Shown here in pieces: positions 53,621 to 62,760 of a stretch of 64,000 bases of DNA. Within the stretch, counting starts at the first letter, position 1, and each line of letters starts with the position of its first letter. The translations under genes were made by a program, and so were the position numbers. Below the pieces are notes generated by a model. The model was not told the origin of the DNA and did not search any database. It saw nothing but the letters and a program-made list of their open reading frames with translations. Source of the DNA: Candidatus Saccharimonadota bacterium (GTDB lineage: Bacteria; Patescibacteriota; Saccharimonadia; Saccharimonadales; Saccharimonadaceae); NCBI GenBank assembly GCA_030528025.1, contig JAUMZP010000001.1, forward strand, positions 434,001 through 498,000. The letters run 5' to 3'.

Positions 53621-55288
53621 ATGATTGCCGATATTGCCATTACTGAGAAATCGTTTGGGGCGAAGACGCTGATGACGGATGTAAAGTTTAGTGTGAATAA
53701 TAGCGAAAAAGTGGGCCTAGTGGGGCGCAATGGCGTGGGTAAGTCGACACTGTTTGGTATGCTAACAGGGGTAGATGATGACTATAGTGGCTCGATTATT
53801 TTCAAACGTGGCAGTGTGGTGGTAGCGACGGCCCAAGAGCACCACGACAGTGGTGATATCACAGTGCTCGAATATATCTTGCGCGGTCTGCCGGAATATG
53901 CGCGCCTGCGCCATATCATCACCACCTACCCCGAGACGATGGGCGATGACATGTATAAAATTGAGGCATACACCGCGGCGCTGGAGCGCTTTGGCCAAAA
54001 GGGTTTCTACCAGATTGAGGAGTTAGTAGCGGAGGAGCTAAAGAACTTCCAAATGGCAGGCTATGGTGAGCGGCACCTAGCAAGCCTGAGTGGTGGGCAG
54101 AAGCGCCTAGTGGAGGTGGTAAAGATCATGCACGCCCAGGCCGACCTTGCACTGATCGATGAGCCAACGAACCATATGGATTATGTCGCTAAGAAGCAGT
54201 TTATCGACTGGCTCAAGGGCGCAAAGCAAGCAATGCTCGTCATTACCCACGACCGAGATGTGCTCGCAGAGATGGATCGGATCGTTGAGATAAAAGATGG
54301 CACAGCCCTCAACTACCAGGGTAACTACGATGCCTATCTCCGTCAAAATGCCTCGGCGACAGGCAATGCGATGCATGAGTATGAGCAGGTCGAGCGGCGG
54401 ATTGCTAATGTGAAGGATAAGGTAGTGCAGTTCCGCCGGATGAAGGAGCGAGCGCGCGATCCTGGTACTATCAAGCAGTTTAAGCAGCGTGAGCAGCAGG
54501 CTATGGCCGAGCTTGAGGAGCTCGAGCAGATTGAGAAGCCAACGTTTTGGATTGATCGCGACAACGTGGCACAACTGGAGTATAAGATGGCTGATCGCTA
54601 CCAGAAGTTTAAGGCGCGAACGATTCGCCTCAGTATGCGCGATGGTGCAATGCGAAGCCAGCGTACGCTAGTAGCGGTGCGAGATTTGGCGCTGGGCTAT
54701 GGCGAACGGATTTTATTTGAGGGGGTGAATATTGATCTGCGTGAGGGTGAAGCTGTGGAGCTGCGTGGCCGCAATGGTGCGGGCAAGACGACGCTTATTC
54801 GAGAACTACTCGCCGCGCAAAATCTGATGCAGGACAGAGGTAGCGATACGCCAATTATCTATAGTGGCTCGCTGCAGCTCGATAGCCATATCCGGATTGG
54901 CGTATATGAGCAGGAGATTGCCTCGACATATCTTAACCTCATGCTGGCCCAGGCCATCGAGCAGATGTACCTCGACCGCGGATTGCCAATTGGCCAGACC
55001 AAGCTCCGCCAATTGATGAGCGACTACCTCTTTGCCGAGACGGATCACGATGTGCCACTGGCCCGCCTGAGTGGTGGGCAGAAAGCGCGTTTCCAGATTA
55101 TTAGCATGCTCGCTAACGAGCCGCAGCTACTCATCCTTGATGAGCCTACTAACCACCTCGACCTGCCCAGTATCGAAGAACTTGAGGTGGCGCTGGAGCG
55201 CTATACTGGCGCTATCCTCTACGTCAGTCACGACAACTACTTTCGGCAAAAGTTGGGTGGTGAGGTGGTGCAAATTGGGACGCAGTAA
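53621..55288 (+). CDS. ABC-F family ATPase
   Basis: Ribosome-associated ATPase with two ABC domains and no membrane part. Walker A motifs are GRNGVGKSTLF and GRNGAGKTTLI. Signature motifs are LSGGQKRLVEV and LSGGQKARFQI. Walker B motifs are LALIDEPTNHMD and LLILDEPTNHLD. The linker between domains (VQFRRMKERARDPGTIKQF and the following helices) is the ribosome-contacting part. Members act in translation or antibiotic resistance; which one cannot be decided. The ATG at 53621 has TATAAT (53608-53613, extended TGC) 7 bases upstream; the ATG at 53555 lies before that promoter. Confidence 0.94.
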   Translation: MIADIAITEKSFGAKTLMTDVKFSVNNSEKVGLVGRNGVGKSTLFGMLTGVDDDYSGSIIFKRGSVVVATAQEHHDSGDITVLEYILRGLPEYARLRHIITTYPETMGDDMYKIEAYTAALERFGQKGFYQIEELVAEELKNFQMAGYGERHLASLSGGQKRLVEVVKIMHAQADLALIDEPTNHMDYVAKKQFIDWLKGAKQAMLVITHDRDVLAEMDRIVEIKDGTALNYQGNYDAYLRQNASATGNAMHEYEQVERRIANVKDKVVQFRRMKERARDPGTIKQFKQREQQAMAELEELEQIEKPTFWIDRDNVAQLEYKMADRYQKFKARTIRLSMRDGAMRSQRTLVAVRDLALGYGERILFEGVNIDLREGEAVELRGRNGAGKTTLIRELLAAQNLMQDRGSDTPIIYSGSLQLDSHIRIGVYEQEIASTYLNLMLAQAIEQMYLDRGLPIGQTKLRQLMSDYLFAETDHDVPLARLSGGQKARFQIISMLANEPQLLILDEPTNHLDLPSIEELEVALERYTGAILYVSHDNYFRQKLGGEVVQIGTQ

Positions 55289-55552
55289 GAGGCAATCTCA
55301 CCGTAAAATATCAACTGCTTCCGCGCCCCTTCTCTCAAGTATATATCTTTCAGCATCATGAGAGTTCGTATACTTGATAGGCTCACCTCTCGTAGTGGTG
55401 AGCCTGAGCATTACAACAAGTCTCCACTTCTCTGCTCTCTATTTACTACTTCACTCGGGTGGAGCACGAAAATCAGTTGTAGTGATTGATTATATGCACA
55501 ATTTCATACCGGCATATTGCTTACGGTTGCAATCTACGCTATTGTAGAAGCA
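55289..55552. other. Intergenic region with inverted repeats
   Basis: TCAAGTATA/TATACTTGA (near 55335-55377) and AGGCTCACC/GGTGAGCCT (near 55379-55405) are perfect nine-base inverted repeats. The left repeat includes a motif (CTCAAGT...TATCTTT...GCATCA, 55334-55358) that recurs at 57912-57937, on the other side of the following gene. Confidence 0.65.
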
Positions 55553-57817
55553 ATGCTAGTGAACAAAAATAGATCAAGTGCGGGGTTTGCTCTGCCAACA
55601 GTGATCGTGGCATCGGTGGTGGCGATGATGCTACTCCTCGTGGCGGCGTCTGCATCGACGGCGATTCGCGAGGGGCTCTACGCTCAGCACTACCGGCGCT
55701 TAGCCCGTGAGGTAGCAGAAAGTGGCGTCGTTCTTGCCAGTAAATGCCTTGAGCTTAATAACGACCTTGCCCAGTGGTCTAATAGTGCGAAGTTGCGACC
55801 CAACACCGATTGCAAAGGCTCAGTAGTAGCCGGGCGAACCCAGTATATTCAACAGGATGGCAATGTGCGCACGACCTTTGAAGTGGGTGAGCCAGAGCGC
55901 CGCGAAGGGAGTATTCAGCGTATCACGGCAGTGGGCCGAACGGAGCTTATTCGGACGACGGATGGCGCAGTGTGGAAGAGCTACGAGTATCGCCTAGCGG
56001 GCCAAGCGGGCCTCAGCACATTGCTCGATAGTGTCTCGTTTGGCTATGCGGCTGGTGGTGGATTTACATTTAACGGAGCATTTTTTACCGTCATCGATGA
56101 GTTTGGGCGTCCTCGCTCGGCAGGGTTTAATGGCTTTGGCCAGCTCGGTGTTGGCTCAACTACCGATACACTCACGCTCAAGCAATTTAATATTCCTGCT
56201 AACAAGCGCGTCGTGCGCACCTACACCAACTTCCTCTCTCATGGTCGTAACCTATTTGCGCTTACGGAGAACGGCGAGGTGTGGGGTGCGGGGCTGCATA
56301 ACTTTGGGCAGATTGGCAACCCTGGCCAAATTCCTGCGTGGGTGACAAACCCGGTTCAGTTTGCTTTGCCGAGTGCTGATAACGTTGCAACCTTTGTGGC
56401 GCCACTGGGGATTGTCACCTTTGTTGTGACATCCCAAGGGAACGTCTATGCAGCTGGCTCCAACGACAAAGGCGTTGCTGGCATTAACTCAACTGCTCCA
56501 ACAGTAAAGACGCCGACCAAAATGCCCTTCCCTGAGAAGATCCGGGCCGATGCTCATTCCTGGGCGGTCGACAGCAAGACGGCTTATGCGATTGGTGAGA
56601 GTGGTGCGGTCTATGGCTGGGGCAATAATGATTTTGGTCAGCTCGCTCAGGGTGATATCAATGAGCGGCGAGCACCCGTCCGCTTGGGCGACTTCGGCAA
56701 GCCTGGCAAGACCAAGGCAGTGCAGCTCGCCTTTGACGGCGATACGGTCTACATTCGCGATAGTGCAGGAGCAGTCTACTCGGCGGGCAAGACAAACTAT
56801 GGCCAAGCGGGTGTACCGACCTTCCGGCTGCGTGCGGGGGTGTCAGACCGATGTTTGGTAGCAGTGGGAGTAAACCTCAGGACGGAAAAGTGCTCGGGTA
56901 CTGCTGCGAACCAAAAGTGGCACTTCGACCGCACAAACAATGCCCTGCAAGTTGAAGCAAACTCAGGAGCGCCCCAAAACCGCTGTGTCGAAGCAACTGG
57001 CCATAATAATGAAGAGACGCGTATGCAGTGGTGCGCTTGGTGGTCTAATGGCAAACGCTTCGACTTTCGCTACCCAGCAAGTTCGTGGAATCACATCTAT
57101 CTTAGCAATAGTACCGACATTGGCGGCCGAGGCCTGTGCATTGCTGAGGCTAATGGAGCAACCGGTGGCGAAACAAAGATGACTTCGTGCGAGTACTATG
57201 CAGACAGAACATTCTTGCCATACAACCCAACACTCGAGCGTATTGTGTCATCTGGAGTAATAGACATCACGACCGACCAGTACTTTGCCGCTATGGTTTA
57301 TGCCAATGGCGATGTCAAGACCTTCGGCCTCAATAACGGCGCACTAGGTAATGGTGTCTATGTCGATACATCCAATCTTGATGCTCACAAGCGCCAGGTA
57401 TATAACCCAACCCCAGTTAAATTCATTCTCCCTCCTGGCGTTAAGGCTGTTTCGTCCTGGACGACCTCTAACGGTATCGACCCTAAAAATGCGAATGTTT
57501 TCGTCGTCACGAGCGATGGACGCGTCTTTGGTGCGGGGAGCAATGTAACTGGCCAGCTAGGCCTTGGACATGTCGGTGGCGGCACCAATGGTATCTACCC
57601 CACTCCGCAGCAAATGCTTGTTCTTGGCACGCAGGGCAACTTAGCATCATATGTGCGCTCGGGTTATGGCACAACGGTCGTCTATACTAATAATCGCAAG
57701 GTCTTTACGGTAGGTAACAACTCCAACGGCCAGTTGGGCGATGATACAACCACTACCAACCCAACGCCTCGTGCCAACAAGAATACAAATGCCCAGCGCC
57801 ACGTGAAGTTCTATTAG
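55553..57817 (+). CDS. Pilin-like N-terminus fused to RCC1 propeller with ricin-type lectin insert
   Basis: 754 residues. The N-terminus reads KNRSSAGFALPTVIVASVVA, a type IV prepilin-like start (G before F, a long hydrophobic helix), but Thr sits where the usual Glu5 would be, so it resembles minor pilins. RCC1-like blades follow: NGFGQLGVGSTTD, LHNFGQIGNPGQ, YGWGNNDFGQLAQG, SAGKTNYGQAG, later FGAGSNVTGQLGLG and TVGNNSNGQLGDD. Between the fifth and sixth blades is an insert with CLVAVGVNLRTEKC and NQKWHFD, a ricin B-like QxW pattern. It is a likely surface adhesin. Start at MLVNKNRSS, with TATTGT 8 bases upstream. Confidence 0.85.
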   Translation: MLVNKNRSSAGFALPTVIVASVVAMMLLLVAASASTAIREGLYAQHYRRLAREVAESGVVLASKCLELNNDLAQWSNSAKLRPNTDCKGSVVAGRTQYIQQDGNVRTTFEVGEPERREGSIQRITAVGRTELIRTTDGAVWKSYEYRLAGQAGLSTLLDSVSFGYAAGGGFTFNGAFFTVIDEFGRPRSAGFNGFGQLGVGSTTDTLTLKQFNIPANKRVVRTYTNFLSHGRNLFALTENGEVWGAGLHNFGQIGNPGQIPAWVTNPVQFALPSADNVATFVAPLGIVTFVVTSQGNVYAAGSNDKGVAGINSTAPTVKTPTKMPFPEKIRADAHSWAVDSKTAYAIGESGAVYGWGNNDFGQLAQGDINERRAPVRLGDFGKPGKTKAVQLAFDGDTVYIRDSAGAVYSAGKTNYGQAGVPTFRLRAGVSDRCLVAVGVNLRTEKCSGTAANQKWHFDRTNNALQVEANSGAPQNRCVEATGHNNEETRMQWCAWWSNGKRFDFRYPASSWNHIYLSNSTDIGGRGLCIAEANGATGGETKMTSCEYYADRTFLPYNPTLERIVSSGVIDITTDQYFAAMVYANGDVKTFGLNNGALGNGVYVDTSNLDAHKRQVYNPTPVKFILPPGVKAVSSWTTSNGIDPKNANVFVVTSDGRVFGAGSNVTGQLGLGHVGGGTNGIYPTPQQMLVLGTQGNLASYVRSGYGTTVVYTNNRKVFTVGNNSNGQLGDDTTTTNPTPRANKNTNAQRHVKFY

Positions 57818-58114
57818 GCAGGGCATAGCTGCGAGAGGTATAACCTCTACCGATTGCTAGTACGAGAAGCTTATATATGCACGAAATAGCGATGTGAGTA
57901 AGAGATCTCATCTCAAGTCAATATCTTTTAAGCATCAGTATTACATGACGAGTATCTACAAGTAAGAATAAAACATAGTAACACCTGTTTAATAACGATA
58001 AATTAGTAACAAGTATGACTGCCTAAGAACTCCTTATTGAGTCAAACAAAAAAGCATGAACAATATATGTATACTACCCATGTCCCTCCATTTACCTTGT
58101 ATGCAAGCAGCCAA
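57818..58114. other. Intergenic, repeat motif but no gene
   Basis: It contains AGAGGT-ATA-ACCTCT near 57834 and the second copy of the motif flanking the RCC1 gene (57912-57937). No gene or RNA is otherwise visible. Confidence 0.5.
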
Positions 58115-58149
58115 TAACAAAACTCACTGCTCTTCCCGAGCAGTGAGTT
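58115..58149 (-). terminator. Terminator of the glutaredoxin gene
   Basis: On the minus strand AACTCACTGCTC pairs with GAGCAGTGAGTT around GGGAA and is followed by TTGTT, after the stop at 58170. Confidence 0.85.
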
Positions 58150-58169
58150 GACTGTGATACATAGCCAGG

Positions 58170-58439
58170 CTACGCGTCTGGCAATAATCCCTTTGCTGTA
58201 AGGAGCTCATCAATCCGAGCTCGGTCGAAGCCATAGACGATTTCGCCAGCAATGTCTGTGACTGGGATACCCTGGGCTTTGCCGCCAGTTTTGGCAGCGA
58301 GCTCATCCTCAGCACCAGGCGTTTTCTCGATGTCTTTGACGGTGTAGTGTACGCCCAGCTTGTCGAGATATTGTTTCTCTGTTTTGCAATAGGCGCACCA
58401 TTCTGCGCTATACACTATAACTGATGGTATTGTACTCAT
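58170..58439 (-). CDS. Glutaredoxin-like protein
   Basis: 89-residue thioredoxin-fold redox protein. The active site is CAYC in VYSAEWCAYCKTEK, near residue 15. KDIEKTPGAEDELA is the usual loop and GIPVTDIAGEIVYGFD holds the cis-proline and the end of the sheet. It reduces disulfides or mixed disulfides with thiols; the reductant in this organism is unknown. AAAGGGGA precedes the ATG and TATACT lies 24 bases upstream, so here a leader is present. Confidence 0.92.
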   Translation of the reverse strand: MSTIPSVIVYSAEWCAYCKTEKQYLDKLGVHYTVKDIEKTPGAEDELAAKTGGKAQGIPVTDIAGEIVYGFDRARIDELLTAKGLLPDA

Positions 58440-58557
58440 ATGTATTCCCCTTTCGCTCTTACTAGTATAGCATGGACGGTGATGGAGTTGGCAAGCGTGC
58501 TGAGTGTAAGGTAAGGCGCGAAGCTTCTTCAGTAATAGTTCTAGTAGGAAGGGGAGG

Positions 58558-58764
58558 CTAATCCTCCGTAGTGTATTGGCTCGTCAGATACCAGCCACCA
58601 TCGTGTGGTGATTGATATACACGGAGCTGCACATCCAGCTGGTATTTGCGGAGCTCGGCGATGGCGCGCAAGGCGGCGGCTCGGCTCGGGTAGCGCTTCT
58701 TAGCTGCTTCACTGCGCGGTGGGCGGTAGGGCTGATGCTTAGGCGTTTTATTGCGGCGTGACAT
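58558..58764 (-). CDS. Small basic protein, SPOR-like
   Basis: 68 residues, starting MSRRNKTPKHQPYRPPRSEA. It is basic at the N-terminus, then RYPSRAAALRAIAELRKYQL and a beta pattern ending GGWYLTSQYTTED. The second half is reminiscent of a sporulation-related (SPOR) or similar small alpha/beta repeat (AxxAxxxL, then a strand with GWYL), but I cannot assign it. TATACT (58771-58776) lies 6 bases before the ATG at 58764, matching other leaderless starts, which supports the gene. The longer frame to 59058 overlaps the ATP synthase operon start. Confidence 0.6.
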   Translation of the reverse strand: MSRRNKTPKHQPYRPPRSEAAKKRYPSRAAALRAIAELRKYQLDVQLRVYQSPHDGGWYLTSQYTTED

Positions 58765-58907
58765 AGCTCTAGTATACGCGGCTTTGCGACGCGACGCCAG
58801 TTGCTTTACATGCACGTTTCTTGAGGAATGGTTATAAAAGTTAATGCAATACCCAACTGCCGCTTCCCTCTTTACGTCTGCCGAGCCTCCTGGTACAATA
58901 GGGCCAT

Positions 58908-59153
58908 ATGAGTATGGAGTCTCGTGAGAATGCCCGCTCGCACGGTAGCCAAGTGGTTGGTGTGCTCTGGCGTGCTGCACTAGGGACGACCTGGCGAATG
59001 GCGGTGCCAACTGTTGGGTTGTTTTTGCTCGGAGTCTGGGCAGACTGGCAGTTTGCAACCAAGCCGTGGCTGATGTTTGCTGGCCTCGTGGTCGGCATTG
59101 TCCTTGCGGCTGGGCTCATTAGGCACCAAATTACGGGAGGTCATCGCACATGA
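58908..59153 (+). CDS. AtpI/AtpZ-like ATP synthase accessory protein
   Basis: 81 residues. Two membrane helices (WRMAVPTVGLFLLGVWADW and PWLMFAGLVVGIVLAAGLI), as in the AtpZ/AtpI family (F0F1 assembly helper). It leads the ATP synthase operon. TACAAT (58894-58899) lies 8 bases before the ATG, so the operon begins with a leaderless start. Its stop overlaps the atpB start as ATGA, so translation of atpB is coupled. Confidence 0.78.
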   Translation: MSMESRENARSHGSQVVGVLWRAALGTTWRMAVPTVGLFLLGVWADWQFATKPWLMFAGLVVGIVLAAGLIRHQITGGHRT

Positions 59154-59980
59154 TGTTTTTTGCGGCAGTGCCACACATCTCAGTCAAGGCAGACGAGGTG
59201 TTTTCGATCGCTGGCTGGCCAATTACTAATGCCAATCTCGTTGGTCTGCTGGGTCTCATTGTCTTGGCTTGGCTCATGTTTCGCACGCGGGCAGCGGTGC
59301 TGGGCAAGAAGAAGGCGAATTTTGCAACTCGCTTGACTGTCTGGTGCTTTGAGGGGCTGTACAATACCGTTGGGCAGGTCATCCCCAGCAAGAAATGGAC
59401 GCGGCGCGTTGCCCCACTCGTTATTACGATGTTCTTCTTTATTGCCGCACAATATTGGCTGGGGCTATTACCAGTTGTCGGGCCAGTGATGGTCGGCCAT
59501 ACACCACTATTCCGTGGCCAAAATGCCGATCTTAACATGACCTTTGCCCTCGCAGCCGTTACAATTGTTATGGCGCAGGTATACGCAGCACGCGAGCTTG
59601 GCTTTATAGGTAATCTCAAGCGGTATTTTGTTAATCCACTGCGCGATCCGATCATGTCCTTTGTCGGGATTCTTGAGATTGTGGCGGAGTTCTCGCGCTT
59701 ATTGAGCCTATCCTTCCGTCTGTTTGGTAATGTGCTCGCGGGTGAGATTTTGATCGCGATGATCGCTTACCTTACCCAGGCGGCAATGCCAGCGGTGTTG
59801 CAACCGTTCTATATCTTTGAACTATTTGTCGGTGGTATTCAGGCCTATATCTTCTTTATGCTTTCAACTGTGTTTGTTTCACTCGGATTGGCGCATCACG
59901 GCGGTGATGAGGAAAAAGATACGCACTCAAGCACCTCGACTTCTTCAGACACGAACCTCGTGACCGAAGGAGCAAAGTAA
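59150..59980 (+). CDS. atpB: ATP synthase subunit a
   Basis: Membrane subunit of F0 that forms the ion half-channels. 276 residues with five or six helices. The essential arginine is in LSLSFRLFGNVLAGE. NPLRDPIMSFVGILEIVAEF and FELFVGGIQAYIFFML are the other two conserved blocks. The C-terminus carries a Ser/Thr-rich tail of about 25 residues. The start overlaps the previous stop by four bases; ATGATG gives two possible starts one codon apart. Confidence 0.97.
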   Translation: MMFFAAVPHISVKADEVFSIAGWPITNANLVGLLGLIVLAWLMFRTRAAVLGKKKANFATRLTVWCFEGLYNTVGQVIPSKKWTRRVAPLVITMFFFIAAQYWLGLLPVVGPVMVGHTPLFRGQNADLNMTFALAAVTIVMAQVYAARELGFIGNLKRYFVNPLRDPIMSFVGILEIVAEFSRLLSLSFRLFGNVLAGEILIAMIAYLTQAAMPAVLQPFYIFELFVGGIQAYIFFMLSTVFVSLGLAHHGGDEEKDTHSSTSTSSDTNLVTEGAK

Positions 59981-60012
59981 CATTGGTAACAACTAAATAA
60001 GGAGAAATAATT

Positions 60013-60225
60013 ATGAAAGACATCGCATTTACCCTGGCATATGCTATCCCAGGGGCGTTTGCCGCGATTGGATGTGGCTGGATCGGTGCCAGCGCTATGA
60101 AGGCAGCTGGCCGCAACCCAGAAAAGATTAACGACCTACGCACCATGATGATCCTTGGTATCTCGTTTATCGATGCTTTGGCTATCATTGGTTTTGTGGC
60201 CGCGATCGTCGGCAAGGTGATGTAA
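60013..60225 (+). CDS. atpE: ATP synthase subunit c
   Basis: 70-residue hairpin that forms the rotor ring. The first helix has the glycine-rich AAIGCGWIGASAM, the loop is RNPEKIN (conserved R-x-P), and the second helix has the ion-binding acid in ISFIDALAIIGFV. The acid is Asp, as in E. coli, instead of the more common Glu; the Gln/Glu residues needed for a sodium ring are not evident, so protons are likely. AAGGAG lies 8 bases before the ATG. Confidence 0.97.
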   Translation: MKDIAFTLAYAIPGAFAAIGCGWIGASAMKAAGRNPEKINDLRTMMILGISFIDALAIIGFVAAIVGKVM

Positions 60226-60238
60226 GGAGTTCGCACTC

Positions 60239-60787
60239 GTGAATACCCTGCACTATTTTGCATCGACAGAGGCGGGTGGTGGCGATTTATTCTCGTCGCT
60301 TGGTCTTGATTGGCAGCTGTTTGTCCTGCAAATGGTGGCATTTGTGGTGCTGCTCTTGGTCTTGAAGAAGTGGGTCTATCCACCGCTGCTCGACATGCTC
60401 GACCAGCGCGATGCGAAGATTCGCGATGGCCTCAAAGCAGCTGAGAAAGCGCAAAAGGCAGCTGACGAGACCGAGGAGCGCACTGCTGCAATGCTCAAAA
60501 AAGCCCGCCACGAGTCACAAGAAATTGTGACTGCTGCCAAAACTGAGGCAGCTAGCATGATGAACGACGCCAAAGACGATGCTCACATGCAGGCCGAGCG
60601 CATCTTAGCGTCGGCTCGCACCCAGACGCAGACAGAGTTGGCCGAAGCCAAGCGGGCACTGCGCCGTGAGATGGTCGACATGGTCGTCGAAGCAACGCGT
60701 GTAGTAACCGCTGAGACTGTTGACGCGTCGAAAGACCGCCAGCTGATCGAGAAGCATCTGACCAAGCTTGATAAGGAGCAGCGCTGA
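60239..60787 (+). CDS. atpF: ATP synthase subunit b
   Basis: Peripheral stalk subunit. 182 residues with a short outer N-terminus, one helix (QLFVLQMVAFVVLLLVLKKW), then a long charged helix rich in Ala, Lys and Glu (KAAEKAQKAADETEERTAAM and on) that dimerises. It uses a GTG start at 60239, with AAGGAG eight bases upstream. Its stop overlaps the atpH ATG by one base. Confidence 0.95.
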   Translation: MNTLHYFASTEAGGGDLFSSLGLDWQLFVLQMVAFVVLLLVLKKWVYPPLLDMLDQRDAKIRDGLKAAEKAQKAADETEERTAAMLKKARHESQEIVTAAKTEAASMMNDAKDDAHMQAERILASARTQTQTELAEAKRALRREMVDMVVEATRVVTAETVDASKDRQLIEKHLTKLDKEQR

Positions 60788-61197
60788 TGGCGGCCGGTTT
60801 TTCGCGCCGCCGCCTCACTGCGTATGTCGCTGAGCAGATTGCTGCTGGTGCTGAGGTGTCTGCCTTACTGCGTCAAGTTGCCGCCTATCTTATTGACACC
60901 CGTGCAACGCGCGATGTCGATGTGGTGGCAGCAACGATTGAGGAAGCGCTAGCTGAGCGCGGTATCGTTGTCGCTGAGGTCACGACGGCACATGCACTGT
61001 CGGCTGCCTTGCAGAAGCAGCTCAAGACAGAGGTCACGGCACTTGCTGAGCAGAGTGGCACTGCGCCGGTTACGTCAGTGCAGCTTCGCCAGGTTGTCGA
61101 CCCGTCGGTGCTCGGTGGTGTAAAGATTGCTCTACCAGGCCAGCACTATGATGGCACTATCCAACACAAATTAACCGCCCTTGCGGGCACGAAATAA
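60787..61197 (+). CDS. atpH: ATP synthase subunit delta (short)
   Basis: Links the stalk to F1. 136 residues against about 180 in most bacteria; the N-terminal helical domain is clearly shortened or divergent, while the C-terminal block (QLRQVVDPSVLGGVKIAL and the final HKLTALAG) fits the family. The TGATG overlap with atpF shows coupling. Loss of part of the N-terminal domain is an inference from length and may reflect a divergent sequence. Confidence 0.88.
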   Translation: MAAGFSRRRLTAYVAEQIAAGAEVSALLRQVAAYLIDTRATRDVDVVAATIEEALAERGIVVAEVTTAHALSAALQKQLKTEVTALAEQSGTAPVTSVQLRQVVDPSVLGGVKIALPGQHYDGTIQHKLTALAGTK

Positions 61198-61209
61198 GAG
61201 GAATTATAC

Positions 61210-62745
61210 ATGGCTGAAACAACAGTTACAGAGTTGTCCGAGAGCTTGCGGCAAGCGATCGCAGGCCTGGAAGCCTCTGAAGGACTAGAACAGGTCGGTA
61301 TCGTGACCCGAGTGGGTGATGGTGTGGCCTGGGTACATGGCTTGCGCCACGCGGGCTATAGCGAGGTGCTTGAGATCGAGACCAAAACAGGTGTCGTTGA
61401 GGCATTTGCCCTCAACCTGATGGAAGATGAGATTGGTGCTGTGCTGCTTGGCAGTGACCAAGGTGTGGCTGCTGGCGACCGCGTTAAGCTCAAGGGTGAG
61501 GTCCTGAGTGTGCCAGTTGGCGAGGAGTTGCTTGGCCGCGTGGTGAACCCGCTCGGTGAGCCACTTGATGGTGGCCCAGCTATCACTACTACGCAGCGCG
61601 GCCTCGTAGAGCGTGAGGCGATCGGCGTGATGGGTCGCAAGAGCGTGCACGAGCCACTGATGACCGGTATTATGAGTATCGATGCGATGTTCCCGATTGG
61701 CCGTGGCCAGCGCGAGCTCATCATTGGTGATCGCCAGACCGGTAAGACGGCAATCGCACTCGACACGATGATCAACCAAGCCCGTCAAAAGACTGGCGTG
61801 GTGAATGTCTACGTTGCTGTTGGGCAGAAGCTGAGCAAGATTGCTCGCTTGGTTGAGCGCCTCAAAGAAGAAGGTGTGATGGACCAGACCATCGTGGTAG
61901 CAACCAGCCCAAGCGACCCAGCTTCCCTGCTCTATCTCGCGCCATACGCTGGTACCGCCATGGGTGAGTACTTCCGTGACAATAGTGGCCATGCTTTGAT
62001 GATCTATGACGACCTCACCAAGCACGCCGTCGCCTACCGCCAGATGAGCCTGCTGCTGCGTCGTCCACCAGGGCGCGAGGCCTTCCCAGGTGATGTGTTC
62101 TATTTGCACAGCCGCCTACTCGAGCGCAGTGCTAAGCTCAGTGATGAGCTTGGAGCAGGTTCGCTCACTGCTCTGCCGATCATCGAGACCCAGGCGGGTG
62201 ATATCTCCGCCTACATCCCCACCAACGTGATTTCCATCACCGACGGGCAGATCTTTATGGAGACAGATCTCTTCTACCAAGGTATTCGCCCAGCCATTAG
62301 TGCTGGTCTCTCGGTGTCGCGTGTTGGTGGTGCCGCGCAGACTAAGGCGCTCAAGAGTGTTAGTGGTAACCTCAAGCTTGGGTTAAGTCAGTTCCGCGAG
62401 TTGGCAAGCTTTGCTCAGTTTGGAAGCGACCTTGATGCTGAGACCAAGGCACAGATTGGCCGTGGTCAGCGCCTGACAGAGCTTCTCAAACAACCACAAT
62501 ACCAGCCAATGAGTGTCTGGGAGCAAGTGGTGAGCATTGTGGCGGTGAGCCAAGGTTACTTCGACACCGTGCCAGCTACGAAGATCAAAGCCGCTCAAGA
62601 TGCTCTGCTGAGCCGTCTCTGGGCCGAAGCCAAGGAACAAATGCGCACCCTCAACAAGGGTGACCAGAAGTTCGGCGCTGATGAGAAACTCACCCACTTG
62701 ATAGAATCAACCGCGGGCGAAATTGCCAAGGAATTTGCGGAGTAA
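61210..62745 (+). CDS. atpA: ATP synthase subunit alpha
   Basis: Non-catalytic nucleotide-binding subunit of F1. 511 residues. The P-loop is GDRQTGKT (173-180). [44 protein letters not shown] and [20 protein letters not shown] (the arginine finger lies in the later [10 protein letters not shown] segment) are all family blocks. AGAGGA precedes the start. The C-terminal helical region is normal. Confidence 0.99.
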   Translation: MAETTVTELSESLRQAIAGLEASEGLEQVGIVTRVGDGVAWVHGLRHAGYSEVLEIETKTGVVEAFALNLMEDEIGAVLLGSDQGVAAGDRVKLKGEVLSVPVGEELLGRVVNPLGEPLDGGPAITTTQRGLVEREAIGVMGRKSVHEPLMTGIMSIDAMFPIGRGQRELIIGDRQTGKTAIALDTMINQARQKTGVVNVYVAVGQKLSKIARLVERLKEEGVMDQTIVVATSPSDPASLLYLAPYAGTAMGEYFRDNSGHALMIYDDLTKHAVAYRQMSLLLRRPPGREAFPGDVFYLHSRLLERSAKLSDELGAGSLTALPIIETQAGDISAYIPTNVISITDGQIFMETDLFYQGIRPAISAGLSVSRVGGAAQTKALKSVSGNLKLGLSQFRELASFAQFGSDLDAETKAQIGRGQRLTELLKQPQYQPMSVWEQVVSIVAVSQGYFDTVPATKIKAAQDALLSRLWAEAKEQMRTLNKGDQKFGADEKLTHLIESTAGEIAKEFAE

Positions 62746-62760
62746 GCAACGGAGGTCGCT

